Under the pieces are notes generated by a model, which was not told the origin of the DNA, ran no database searches, and saw only the letters and a list, made by a program, of their open reading frames with translations. A stretch of DNA of 64,000 bases from Flavobacteriaceae bacterium (GTDB lineage Bacteria > Bacteroidota > Bacteroidia > Flavobacteriales > Flavobacteriaceae): assembly GCA_002707025.1 (NCBI GenBank), contig PALG01000032.1, positions 1-64,000 on the forward strand, given 5' to 3'. The translations under genes were made by a program, and so were the position numbers. How positions within the stretch are numbered: position 1 is the stretch's first letter; each line of letters begins with the position of its first letter. Shown here piece after piece: positions 8,270 to 17,544 of this stretch.

Positions 8270-10713
8270 TAATTATCTACATCCACCACTACTTTTACCC
8301 GGGCAAATTCTTTCACTGCATTGAATTTTTGTAGTGAATTTTGTACATAGCCTTTGGTTTTTGCCAAAGACTGCTCCTTCGGTATTTTCACCAAAATATG
8401 GGTAAGGTACTCATTTCGTATCCTTGCTACCGGCGGACTCACAGGTCCTAATACATTCTCTTTTAAAGCCATTCGAAGCACCTGCGCCAACCATTGCGAG
8501 GCTTTGTCCATGGTTCCAAAATTACGATGCTTCAAAGTGATCTTTACCAAACGGTAATGAGGAGGGTATTTAAATTGGTAGCGCTCTTCCACCTGTTCCG
8601 CAAACATTTCCTCATAGTTATTGGTCGTTACCTGCTGAAGGATTTGATGGTACGGATTATAGCTTTGTATGATTACCTTCCCGCGTTTCTGGGTACGCCC
8701 AGCCCTACCCGATACTTGCTGCAATAACTGAAAGCTTCGTTCGTGGGCCCTAAAATCGGGGAAATTCAATAGATTGTCGGCATTCATCACCCCCACCAAG
8801 GTCACTTCCCGAAAATCCAGTCCCTTGGCCAACATTTGGGTTCCCACCAAAATAGCTATCTCTTTTTCTTCCATGCGCTCAATGAGCTTGGCATAGGCAT
8901 GTTTTCCCTTTGTGGTATCTTGGTCCATACGGGCTACGGTATGCTCTGGAAAAAGGGCCTTTACTTCTGCCTCTATTTGTTCGGTTCCTAATCCCTTTTC
9001 ATCTAAGGTTTCATTCCCACAAGCCATGCAGGAAATGAGCATGGCCATGGTATGACCACAATAGTGGCATTTTAATTGGTTTTTATATTGGTGATAGGTT
9101 AAGCTCACATCGCAGTTAGGGCACTGTGGCGAAACCCCACAGGTAGTACATTCTACCACGGGCGCATACCCCCTTCGGTTTTGAAATAGGATGACTTGTT
9201 CGTTATTTTCCAGTGCTTCCTGCATTTCCTCCAACAAACGCTCGCTAAAATGCCCCTTCATTTTTCGTTTCTTCAGCTGGTCCCTTATATCGACCAATTC
9301 CATGTCGGGCAGCAATACCTTTCCGAAGCGCTCCTTTAAATTCACCAACGCATACTTTCCTTCTATGGCATTGAAATAACTTTCCAAGCTGGGCGTGGCC
9401 GATCCCAATAAAACCTTAGCTCCGTGAAGCTGTGCCAATACAATGGCGGCATCGCGGGCATGGTAGCGAGGGGCAGGGTTGTATTGTTTAAAGGAAGGTT
9501 CGTGTTCCTCATCAATAATCACAAAACCTAAATTCTGAAAGGGTAAAAACAAAGCCGATCGGGCGCCAATGACAATCTGTGCTTTGGGTTTTTGTGCCAA
9601 TACATGCTGCCAAACCTCAACCCGTTCGTTGTTGGAATACTTTGAATGGTAAACCGCTACCTTTTTTCCGAAGTAATGCTGAAGCCTACTGATGAGTTGG
9701 GTGGTCAAGGCGATTTCGGGGAGCATGTACAGGATCTGCTTTCCCGTGGCCAATAACGCATCTATCAGTTTTACATAGATCTCGGTCTTTCCACTGGAAG
9801 TGACGCCGTGGAGCAGGACAATGTCTTTTTGGTGAAAGTGTTGCTGAATTTCTTCAAAAGCCTTTTGCTGCGGTTCGCTTAATTGTTTGATTTCTGAAGG
9901 GGCGTCGCCTAAGTATTCCACCCGGTCTTTCTGAAGGTAGTATTCCTCCAAAATCCCTTTATCCAATAAGGTTTTAATCATGGCAGCACTACAGTCACTT
10001 TTTTTCTGAAGCAACACACTTTCTACATTTTTTTCGGTGGCCTGAAGCATGAAGAGCGTCATTAGTACCTCCCGTTGTTTGGGCGCACGGGACATTTCGT
10101 CCAGCAATTCGCGCAAGCTGGCTTCTTCCGCGTAAGGTTTGGAAAGCTTCAGATACCGCTTTAACTTGGGTTTATACTGTTCAAAAATTTCCTCTTTTAC
10201 CGTAACGGTACCTTTTTCAATTAAATTCTGAATGACCCCAACCACATACTTTCGGTCTAAAATACTACGAACATCATTGATATGGAGCGAAGACTGATTT
10301 TGAAGCGCTTCAAAAACCACAAATTCGTCATCACTTAATTGAGACTCATCGATCTCCCGCTGTTCTTGTAAGGAAATAATGGTTTCACTTTCCAGCAGAA
10401 AAGCACTGGGCAATGCCGCCCGGATCACTTCCCCCAAGGTACACATATAATACTGGGCAATCCATTCCCAGTGTTTTAGTTGCACAGGGGTAATGATAGG
10501 GGTTTCGTCCAGGATTTGGTCAATGGACTTGGTTTCGTAGGCAGGTGGGTCGTTTTGATGAACTCCATAGACAATGGCCGTATACACCTTCGACTTCCCA
10601 AAGGGAACTGCAACCCGCATACCGGGTTTCAGAAAAGCAGCTTCATCCCTATTTACCTCATAAGTAAAGGTTTGCCGTAAAGGAATGGGTAAAATAACGT
10701 CTATAAAATACAC
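8266..10713 (-). CDS. priA: Primosomal protein N', replication restart helicase
   Basis: This 815-residue DEXH helicase reloads the replisome at stalled forks. It has the N-terminal 3' DNA-binding region (1-110), Walker A GVTSSGKT (303-310), a DEEH box, and a zinc-binding insert with paired cysteines (CTTCGVSPQCPNC, CHYC, CMAC) inside the helicase core. It ends with the C-terminal domain KVVVDVDNY. The start codon is GTG at 10713 (GTG TAT TTT ATA); no ATG is suitably placed. It lies 8 bases downstream of the YihY gene, suggesting co-transcription with it and nadC. Confidence 0.96.
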   Translation of the reverse strand: MYFIDVILPIPLRQTFTYEVNRDEAAFLKPGMRVAVPFGKSKVYTAIVYGVHQNDPPAYETKSIDQILDETPIITPVQLKHWEWIAQYYMCTLGEVIRAALPSAFLLESETIISLQEQREIDESQLSDDEFVVFEALQNQSSLHINDVRSILDRKYVVGVIQNLIEKGTVTVKEEIFEQYKPKLKRYLKLSKPYAEEASLRELLDEMSRAPKQREVLMTLFMLQATEKNVESVLLQKKSDCSAAMIKTLLDKGILEEYYLQKDRVEYLGDAPSEIKQLSEPQQKAFEEIQQHFHQKDIVLLHGVTSSGKTEIYVKLIDALLATGKQILYMLPEIALTTQLISRLQHYFGKKVAVYHSKYSNNERVEVWQHVLAQKPKAQIVIGARSALFLPFQNLGFVIIDEEHEPSFKQYNPAPRYHARDAAIVLAQLHGAKVLLGSATPSLESYFNAIEGKYALVNLKERFGKVLLPDMELVDIRDQLKKRKMKGHFSERLLEEMQEALENNEQVILFQNRRGYAPVVECTTCGVSPQCPNCDVSLTYHQYKNQLKCHYCGHTMAMLISCMACGNETLDEKGLGTEQIEAEVKALFPEHTVARMDQDTTKGKHAYAKLIERMEEKEIAILVGTQMLAKGLDFREVTLVGVMNADNLLNFPDFRAHERSFQLLQQVSGRAGRTQKRGKVIIQSYNPYHQILQQVTTNNYEEMFAEQVEERYQFKYPPHYRLVKITLKHRNFGTMDKASQWLAQVLRMALKENVLGPVSPPVARIRNEYLTHILVKIPKEQSLAKTKGYVQNSLQKFNAVKEFARVKVVVDVDNY

Positions 10714-10721
10714 GGGAGTAC

Positions 10722-11642
10722 TTAATTACAATTTTCTTTTAACCGCTTCAAAGATACGTTCAGCTCAAAGCCCAGCAACAATAAGTTGGAGTTAATCCAA
10801 ATATACACCAACATAATCAACAATGCCCCAATCGATCCGTATAGTTTGTTGTACTGTGCAAAGTTATTGATATACACCCCAAAGAAATACGTAGTTAAAA
10901 TAAACAATAAAGTAGTTACCAAAGCCCCTACGGAAAAGAAACGGGTTTTGCTTCCCTTTTTTACCCCAAAATGATATAATGTCGAGATTATAACGTAGAG
11001 CATGGAAAAGAAAAGCACAAACTGTAGGATATTGATCCAAAAAATATCATTTTTAATGTAGTACCCCTCCATAAGCACATTAATCACGTATTCGCCATAT
11101 AAAATAGCCCCTACGGTAACCAGTAAGATTACTGCCAGAAAAATGGCTACCAGGATGGCCACCAAATACTGTCGGAAAAAACCACGGTTAATGTCTACAT
11201 AATAGGAATATTCAAAAGCACTAAAAATAGAGTTGACGCCGTTGGCCGTTAAGAACAGAGTTAGTACAAACGTAAAGGAAAGTAGTCCTGTTCGCGGATT
11301 CAAGGCAATATCCACAATCACAGGGTAAAAGAAATCGTGGGTTTGGGGAGGCAATAATTCGTCTATAAACTGCAGAAAACGGTATTGAAAGTTTTCAATT
11401 TTTATATAGGGAATAAGGTTCAGAATAAATAACAAAAAAGGAAAAATGGCCATAAAAAAGCTATAGGCCACCGAACTGGCCCTAGAGGAAAAGGTGCCTT
11501 TAATAATCCCTAAAATATAGGTTTCAAAAAAATCGTACAGGGAATAGCCACTATAACCTGGAAGCTTCACCAGTTGGAGCAATTTCACTCCTTGACGAAC
11601 TACGGGTATTTTGTCTAATTTCTCCTCTATTTCTGCACTCAT
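10722..11642 (-). CDS. YihY/BrkB-family inner membrane protein
   Basis: The 306-residue integral membrane protein has about six TM helices and the family hallmarks ASSVAYSFFMAIFPFLLF near residues 60-77 and GSIGALLIMLVYIWINS near the C-terminus. The family was once annotated as RNase BN, which is not supported; its true function is unknown, though it is often proposed as a transporter. The ATG overlaps the nadC stop (ATGA), so the two are translationally coupled. Confidence 0.88.
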   Translation of the reverse strand: MSAEIEEKLDKIPVVRQGVKLLQLVKLPGYSGYSLYDFFETYILGIIKGTFSSRASSVAYSFFMAIFPFLLFILNLIPYIKIENFQYRFLQFIDELLPPQTHDFFYPVIVDIALNPRTGLLSFTFVLTLFLTANGVNSIFSAFEYSYYVDINRGFFRQYLVAILVAIFLAVILLVTVGAILYGEYVINVLMEGYYIKNDIFWINILQFVLFFSMLYVIISTLYHFGVKKGSKTRFFSVGALVTTLLFILTTYFFGVYINNFAQYNKLYGSIGALLIMLVYIWINSNLLLLGFELNVSLKRLKENCN

Positions 11643-12499
11643 GAAAGGGCTTTTAGACTTAAATCCATATTATGCACAGAGTGTGTTAATGCCCCACTGG
11701 AGATGTAATCCACGCCGCATTCGGCATACTTACGGGCGGTTTCCAAGGTAATGCCACCACTGGATTCGGTAAGACATTGATCACCAATCATGGCGACCGC
11801 TTTACGGGTATCCTCATAATTGAAATTATCGATAAGAATTCGATAGACGCCTTCGTTTTGCAAGATTTCCTGAATTTCCTCTAAATTGCGCGCTTCCACG
11901 ATGATTTTTAGATCCAGATGGTTTTTCTTTAAATAGTCTTTGGTTTTTGAAATCGCTTTACCGATGCCTCCGCAAAAATCGATGTGGTTGTCTTTCAGCA
12001 TCACCATATCGTACAAAGCAAAACGATGGTTTTCGCCCCCACCTATTTTTACGGCCCATTTTTCCAAGGCACGAATACCGGGTGTGGTTTTTCGAGTATC
12101 GAGGATTTGAGTATGGGTACCTTCCAAAAGCGTTACATATTCATGGGTTTTGGTCGCAATGGCGCTCATTCGTTGCATGGCATTAAGTACCAAACGTTCG
12201 GCTTTGAGTATGGATTGACTGCTACCCGATACATAAAACACCACATCGCCATACTTCACAGGGCTCCCATCGGGAATTTTTATTTCCACTTCCAAAGCAT
12301 GATCTACAAAATCGAATACCTGTTTGGCAAACTCCACTCCCGCAATAATGCCTTCATCCTTGACCAAGAGTTGGGCCGTACCCTTTGCTTCTTCAGGGAT
12401 GCAAGCTAAAGAACTATGATCGCCATCCCCTACATCTTCCCGTATGGCATTGGCGATAATAATAGCTATTTCCTTATCGAATTGTTTTTTGGAGATCAT
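11639..12499 (-). CDS. nadC: Nicotinate-nucleotide pyrophosphorylase (quinolinate phosphoribosyltransferase)
   Basis: The 286-residue enzyme converts quinolinate and PRPP to nicotinate mononucleotide in NAD synthesis. Recognisable motifs are EDVGDGDHSS near the N-terminus, LDTRKTTPGIRALEKWAV with substrate-binding Arg/Lys, GGGENHRF and MLKDNHI, then TESSGGI near the C-terminus. No nadA or nadB lies nearby. It heads a minus-strand cluster nadC-yihY-priA, divergent from rlmH. Confidence 0.96.
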   Translation of the reverse strand: MISKKQFDKEIAIIIANAIREDVGDGDHSSLACIPEEAKGTAQLLVKDEGIIAGVEFAKQVFDFVDHALEVEIKIPDGSPVKYGDVVFYVSGSSQSILKAERLVLNAMQRMSAIATKTHEYVTLLEGTHTQILDTRKTTPGIRALEKWAVKIGGGENHRFALYDMVMLKDNHIDFCGGIGKAISKTKDYLKKNHLDLKIIVEARNLEEIQEILQNEGVYRILIDNFNYEDTRKAVAMIGDQCLTESSGGITLETARKYAECGVDYISSGALTHSVHNMDLSLKALS

Positions 12500-12608
12500 G
12501 GTGCGTACAATTTATGCGAAGTTACAAAAGAAGTATGAGTTTTTATGTAACCAATACCCAAAGCCTTATCCAAGCTTCCACATGGAAACAAAGTACTATC
12601 TTTATGGC

Positions 12609-13082
12609 ATGAAAATTACCTTACTGGCCATTGGAAAAACCGATAATGGAAACTTACAACATCTCATAGAAGATTATGAAAAGCGTCTTTCGCACTATGT
12701 AAGTTTTCAGTTGGAAATGATCCCCGATATAAAAAATGCCAAAAATTTAAGTGAAGCCCAGCAAAAGCAAGCAGAGGGTTCAGAGATTTTGAAACGGCTT
12801 CAGGCTGGCGATAGACTTGTGCTATTGGATGAAAAAGGAAAAGCGCTTACTTCGGAAGGATTTGCCCAATTTCTTCAGAAAAAAATGAACAGCGGGCTCA
12901 AGAACCTTGTGTTTGTTATTGGCGGGCCTTATGGCTTTAGTGAAGAAATTTACAATAGGGCTCAAGGTAAAGTGTCACTCTCCAATATGACTTTTAGCCA
13001 TCAAATGGTACGATTATTTTTTATAGAGCAGCTTTACCGCGGATTTACCATTCTACGGAATGAACCCTATCACCATAGGTAG
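12609..13082 (+). CDS. rlmH: 23S rRNA pseudouridine-1915 N3-methyltransferase
   Basis: The 157-residue SPOUT methyltransferase modifies pseudouridine 1915 in helix 69 of 23S rRNA. It starts MKITLLAIGKTDNGNLQ and has the SAM-binding knot VFVIGGPYGF plus the signature C-terminus EQLYRGFTILRNEPYHH. The frame stays open upstream to 12444, but family length and the conserved N-terminus place the start at ATG 12609. A TATCTTTA box at 12597-12604 ends only five bases before this ATG, so the leader would be extremely short. Confidence 0.95.
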   Translation: MKITLLAIGKTDNGNLQHLIEDYEKRLSHYVSFQLEMIPDIKNAKNLSEAQQKQAEGSEILKRLQAGDRLVLLDEKGKALTSEGFAQFLQKKMNSGLKNLVFVIGGPYGFSEEIYNRAQGKVSLSNMTFSHQMVRLFFIEQLYRGFTILRNEPYHHR

Positions 13083-13088
13083 ACTGCA

Positions 13089-13631
13089 TTATTTAATATA
13101 CTTACGGTAATCTTTCATACTGGTCTCCACAATTTCCCGTGCCGTTTGTACCCCTTGAAATTCTTCAATCTCCACGGTTTTATTTTCCAGTTTTTTATAG
13201 TCCTCGAAAAACGTTTGCAATTCCCTTAAAAAGTGGTTGGGCAATTCAGCGATGTCATTAATGTGCCCTACACTCATATCGTGCTCTGCAACGGCAATAA
13301 TTTTATCGTCCATCTCGCCACCATCAATCATTCGCATCACGCCAATCACTTTTGCGGAAACAATACACATAGGAACGATTTCAATTTGGGAAAGCACCAA
13401 AATATCCAAAGGATCCTTATCATCGCAATAGGTTTGCGGAATAAATCCATAATTGGCTGGATAGTACATAGAGGAAAAGATGACTCGATCCATCAACAAC
13501 AGGCCCGATTCTTTATCTAATTCATACTTCGCACGGGTGTTTTTAGGAATTTCGATAATGGCATTGACCACTTTGGGGCTATTTTCCCCTACGGAAACCT
13601 TGTGCCAAGGGTTTTGATAATCTATAGACAT
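13089..13631 (-). CDS. ppa: Inorganic pyrophosphatase, family I
   Basis: The 180-residue cytoplasmic enzyme hydrolyses pyrophosphate and so pulls biosynthetic reactions forward. It has the family I active-site run [11 protein letters not shown]...[14 protein letters not shown] with metal-binding aspartates, and [10 protein letters not shown]. It is 6 bases downstream of the lipase-like gene start side on the same strand and convergent with rlmH, with only 6 bases between the stops. Confidence 0.96.
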   Translation of the reverse strand: MSIDYQNPWHKVSVGENSPKVVNAIIEIPKNTRAKYELDKESGLLLMDRVIFSSMYYPANYGFIPQTYCDDKDPLDILVLSQIEIVPMCIVSAKVIGVMRMIDGGEMDDKIIAVAEHDMSVGHINDIAELPNHFLRELQTFFEDYKKLENKTVEIEEFQGVQTAREIVETSMKDYRKYIK

Positions 13632-13637
13632 GGATAA

Positions 13638-15269
13638 TTATTTTACAATCACTTTAAATTGCTGATTTTGAGTTCCGTTTAAAACAGATAAGACATACAT
13701 CCCGCTGGAAAGATTTTGTGTCCAACGAAGTACATTTCCAGGTTGGTTCCATTCCTTCTGGGCGATCAACCCCCCTGTAATGGAATACAGTTCTGTAGTT
13801 ACTGTTTCTGAAGACTGAGATAATCCTATTCGAATTTCCCCTTCTACAGGATTTTGAAGTAGTACTATGGAAGCACTTGTGTTTTCTTCAACACCAAGAA
13901 CCTGCCTAATCTCATCCAGCGCAAACTGAAGATTTTCAGCCGTAACGGTTACGTGGTTCTGATTGGTATCTGGAATGTGATAATTCACAAAAGGGGAGTC
14001 ATTTAAGTTAGGTAGCGCAAACCAGTTATCGGCTTCAATAGCCAAAGAGCTTAGGGTAGGAATGAACGAATAACTATCCTGTTGAAGCGCATCAATAAAG
14101 TCTTGCAAGACCGGGTTTCCTCCACCTCCCGAAAGCGCCGCGGAAATATTCCCCCTACCTCCAGGAGCACTGTCCACCCCATCACTTAACGCCGTAGATT
14201 GTGCATCGGCGGTAAATGAATCGATGGGAAAATTAAAAAAGTTTACCGTAACATCTGTTACCGTAAGCGTTTCTGAAGCCACTGAGGTAAAATACAATGC
14301 CACATCAATATCCGTATTGGCATCTACTTCAAGATTGGTATTTACCACTTCCATTCCAGGAGTTCCAATAGTGGTACCGATACCACTTCCATTGATCATT
14401 GCCACGTTTCTTACATTTTGAGGAAATCCTAAGGCGTCCATTTCCGTTTGAAAGGCCTCCCGAAAATTAGGGGCACCTTCCGGAAGCAATTTGGTAGGAT
14501 CCTGTAGGTAATTAGAACCTGGCAGCAAATGCGCTTGTAAATGATCTACCAACATTTCCTTTGCTGCAGGAGAGCTAAGGGCTCCGCTTATTAGCTGTTG
14601 GGCAGTAGGATCCCCTGTTTGTTCTGCTAAGTAATTTAATAAATATTGAAGGCTAATTGGGATATTGGCCCCCCGGTGAGGCGCATCGAAAGAAATAAAC
14701 AGCCTGGTTTCATGGGGTAGGCTATTGGCTTCCATATAAGCTAGGGCGTATTGCGAAACCAATCCCCCCATACTAGTTCCAATTACTACATTTTGGGCAT
14801 CCCCTACCTTTTGAGCATTTATTTCTTCCAAAATAGCAGCCAACACCAATCCATTTCTCTGAATGTAATCGGCACCCCCATCTATAAATTTTCCTCCAGT
14901 TGTATACTGCGGCGAATTGACAATTACAATATCATACCCTTCGTCCCTAAGCGTATCGGCAAGATTTACCCCATTAAAGCTTAAACGATTATACAATCCC
15001 GGAATATCTTGGGAATCGCCTGGATCAAATCCGCCTATAATAAAAATAGGCTGATCTAAAATACCATCGCCCGTATCCAAGAAAACCTGATATTCCCCTT
15101 GACCAAAATAAGCTTGGGATTCATCATAGCCTTGATAAGGAATGTTGGCAGTAATCGTCTGTATGTTCCCGCGGGAGTTACGTGCAGGACTATTTTCTAA
15201 CTGCTGATTTTGTGCACTCGCATTTAGCGAGAAAAAAAGGACAATAAGTAGGGTAAAAGTATATTTCAT
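13638..15269 (-). CDS. Secreted alpha/beta-hydrolase (lipase/esterase-like) with type IX sorting tail
   Basis: The 543-residue protein has a signal peptide (1-19, ending NASAQ). An alpha/beta-hydrolase domain has the nucleophile elbow GTSMGG, in VVIGTSMGGLVSQYALAY around residue 165, and a nearby FDAPHRG. A Gly-rich middle follows. The last ~80 residues are a T9SS type A sorting domain (SIVLLQNPVEGEIRIGL ... SSGMYVLSVLNG ... FKVIVK). It is therefore probably an extracellular or surface esterase; the substrate is unknown. It may share a transcript with ppa, whose ATG is 6 bases after its stop. Confidence 0.8.
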   Translation of the reverse strand: MKYTFTLLIVLFFSLNASAQNQQLENSPARNSRGNIQTITANIPYQGYDESQAYFGQGEYQVFLDTGDGILDQPIFIIGGFDPGDSQDIPGLYNRLSFNGVNLADTLRDEGYDIVIVNSPQYTTGGKFIDGGADYIQRNGLVLAAILEEINAQKVGDAQNVVIGTSMGGLVSQYALAYMEANSLPHETRLFISFDAPHRGANIPISLQYLLNYLAEQTGDPTAQQLISGALSSPAAKEMLVDHLQAHLLPGSNYLQDPTKLLPEGAPNFREAFQTEMDALGFPQNVRNVAMINGSGIGTTIGTPGMEVVNTNLEVDANTDIDVALYFTSVASETLTVTDVTVNFFNFPIDSFTADAQSTALSDGVDSAPGGRGNISAALSGGGGNPVLQDFIDALQQDSYSFIPTLSSLAIEADNWFALPNLNDSPFVNYHIPDTNQNHVTVTAENLQFALDEIRQVLGVEENTSASIVLLQNPVEGEIRIGLSQSSETVTTELYSITGGLIAQKEWNQPGNVLRWTQNLSSGMYVLSVLNGTQNQQFKVIVK

Positions 15270-15303
15270 AGGGCTGTAATTTTTAAGATAATGTTATTTT
15301 GAC

Positions 15304-16665
15304 TTAAAGTTTAAAAAACTGTTTGATCCACCATAACTTTCGTTTGCTTAGGGGTGCGTACTTTAAAGAAAGTTCCAACCAATTGGCCTTATGAAGTACA
15401 CTTTTATAATGACTGAAGGCTTTAAAACCCGCCTCACCATGGTAGTTCCCTATACCGCTATGACCCACGCCTCCAAAAGGAAGGTTTGGGTTGGATATGT
15501 GCATTACGGTATCATTGATGGCACCTCCCCCAAAAGATAGTTCTTTCAGAATTTGCTTTTGTTCCTTTTTAGAGTTGCTAAAGATATAACATGATAAAGG
15601 CTTCGGTAGTTTCTGTACCTGCTGAATGGCCTTTGGGAGTGCATTGTAAGTAATTACCGGTAAAATAGGCCCAAAGATTTCCTCCTGCATCACCTTATCG
15701 TCAAAACCTATATCATGAAGGATAGTAGGTTCTATAAACCTTTGGGAGGCCTCTGTATTGCCACCGAAATAAATATGCTTTGGTGTAATGAATTCTGTGA
15801 GCCGCTTAAAATTCTTTTCATTGATAATTTGTACATAATTATCATTCTCAAAGGCATAGTCTGCTTTTTCGATTTCTGCCTTACAGGCGCTTAAAAATTT
15901 TTTCTCGATACTTTCATGCACTAAGACATAATCTGGTGCGATACAGGTTTGTCCTGCATTAATAAATTTTCCCCAAACCAAACGCTGTGCCGTTCGCTTC
16001 AAGTTACAGGAAGGGGTTACAAAAGCTGGGGATTTCCCACCCAACTCCAAAGTAACCGGAGTAAGGTTTTCGGCAGCTGCTTTGTAAACTATTTTCCCCA
16101 CTTGGGTACTCCCCGTAAAGAAAATTTTGTCGAAACGCTGCTTCAGTAATTCAGTAGTTTCAGGAATTCCACCTTCAATCACAGCAAAAAATCGCTCCTC
16201 AAAGTTTTCAGAAATAATTTGCTTCATCACTTTCGAAGTTTCCGAAGGAATCTCACTGGGTTTTAGTACCACGGTATTTCCCGCAGCAATAGCCGCTATG
16301 GCGGGTGCCAGGGAAAGTTGATAGGGATAGTTCCATGCGCCTATCACCAAACAAACCCCCAAGGGCTCTGGAACGATATAACTTTTGGCTGGAAAGTTGA
16401 TCCAATTGGTCACCACCCGTTTGGGCTGGGACCAATATTTTAAATACTGAATGGCATCTTTGATTTCGAGGTACAGCAGCGCCAATTCGGTGGTGTAGGT
16501 ATCGAATTCAGATTTTTTAAAGTCCTTCTGAATGGCTTCATACAATAAGCCTTCATTCTCCTGAAGGACCTGCTTCAGCTTTTGAAGTTGTGCTATTCTG
16601 AATGCAACATCTTTGGTGACGTGTGTTAGGAAAAATGTATGTTGTGCTTCAACGATAGATTGCAT
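15304..16665 (-). CDS. Aldehyde dehydrogenase, class 3-like
   Basis: The 453-residue NAD(P)-dependent aldehyde dehydrogenase has the Rossmann motif FTGSTQVG (173-180), the glutamate motif LELGGKSPAF (Glu207) and catalytic Cys241 in NAGQTCIAPDY. EEIFGPILP lies near the C-terminus. The moderate length and C-terminal basic, aromatic tail resemble the fatty aldehyde/coniferyl aldehyde dehydrogenase subgroup. The substrate is not decidable from sequence. The gene follows the CarboxypepD_reg-like gene with a 6-base gap. Confidence 0.93.
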   Translation of the reverse strand: MQSIVEAQHTFFLTHVTKDVAFRIAQLQKLKQVLQENEGLLYEAIQKDFKKSEFDTYTTELALLYLEIKDAIQYLKYWSQPKRVVTNWINFPAKSYIVPEPLGVCLVIGAWNYPYQLSLAPAIAAIAAGNTVVLKPSEIPSETSKVMKQIISENFEERFFAVIEGGIPETTELLKQRFDKIFFTGSTQVGKIVYKAAAENLTPVTLELGGKSPAFVTPSCNLKRTAQRLVWGKFINAGQTCIAPDYVLVHESIEKKFLSACKAEIEKADYAFENDNYVQIINEKNFKRLTEFITPKHIYFGGNTEASQRFIEPTILHDIGFDDKVMQEEIFGPILPVITYNALPKAIQQVQKLPKPLSCYIFSNSKKEQKQILKELSFGGGAINDTVMHISNPNLPFGGVGHSGIGNYHGEAGFKAFSHYKSVLHKANWLELSLKYAPLSKRKLWWIKQFFKL

Positions 16666-16671
16666 ACCCGA

Positions 16672-17463
16672 TTATCCTTTTCCCTTTTCACGATTCAATA
16701 CGCGGTATTCTTCATAACATTCGCTTATCGCATCCAATATTTGAAGGTCGTTGGCGGTTTTGATGAAGTTTTCGGAGTAATTGCAATTATTTAGGATTTC
16801 ATCGATGTCCACTTTCTCCAATTGCAATACGGCCATAAGGGTTTCCCGATCGAATTTGGATTGAAGCAAATTACGAATCTCATCGTCCTCCTTCATTTTC
16901 CGAAGTTTGCGCATCTGTTTAGGACGTTTTCCGAAGACATTATAGAGAAAATCGGCTGGATTGAATATGGAGCTTAGTACTTTGGAAACAGCTCCTGGCT
17001 GTTTCTTTCCGCCTTCATACCCTCCTCCTATTCCAGCGATACGGTAACGGTAATCATCATATACTGGGATAATTTTCGCATCCACTTCTACATATCCTGT
17101 TAACTGAACCGGCTTTAAAACCACTTCTTCCAAAGCGATTCCCAACTCGGTCATTTTAACTTTAATATTTCCGTATTTCAACCAGTCATTGGTAACGCGT
17201 ACCCGAAGGGATTTAAACCCTAAATAGGAAAAATACAAGGTATCATTTACGGCTGCGCGAAGTTGAAACTCCCCATCCTTATTGGTAGTGGTTCCTATTA
17301 CTTGATTGAGGTTAACAATATTTACATTTTCAAGTGCTTGATCGGTCGCATCGTTTAAAACCACTCCCTTAATCACTTCACTTTCTGAAGTTTCCTCATT
17401 ATCTTGAGCAAATCCTAAATAAGGAAGACAAATAAAAAATAAAAGTAATTGGAAGTGTTTCAT
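16672..17463 (-). CDS. Secreted carboxypeptidase-like regulatory domain protein
   Basis: The 263-residue protein has a signal peptide (1-19, ending LGFAQ). A beta-sandwich CarboxypepD_reg-like domain follows at about 30-105 (VIKGVVLNDATDQALENVNIV ... DTLYFSYLGFKSLRV), the module that also begins many TonB receptors. A Lys/Glu-rich helical region completes it. No barrel is present, so it is a free periplasmic or outer-membrane-associated protein of unknown role. Its start lies about 80 bases downstream of the DEAD-box gene end on the same strand. Confidence 0.75.
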   Translation of the reverse strand: MKHFQLLLFFICLPYLGFAQDNEETSESEVIKGVVLNDATDQALENVNIVNLNQVIGTTTNKDGEFQLRAAVNDTLYFSYLGFKSLRVRVTNDWLKYGNIKVKMTELGIALEEVVLKPVQLTGYVEVDAKIIPVYDDYRYRIAGIGGGYEGGKKQPGAVSKVLSSIFNPADFLYNVFGKRPKQMRKLRKMKEDDEIRNLLQSKFDRETLMAVLQLEKVDIDEILNNCNYSENFIKTANDLQILDAISECYEEYRVLNREKGKG

Positions 17464-17544
17464 AGCATTCTCTAAATCGTAAAGTTACATATTTAGACGC
17501 TAAATTCCTGCCAAAGTTTCGTTAAGGCAGGAATTTTAAGCAAA

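Noticed and set aside
12444-12608. N-terminal extension of RlmH
   Set aside because: RlmH proteins have about 157 residues starting MKITLLAIGK, and the promoter-like box is inside the extension.
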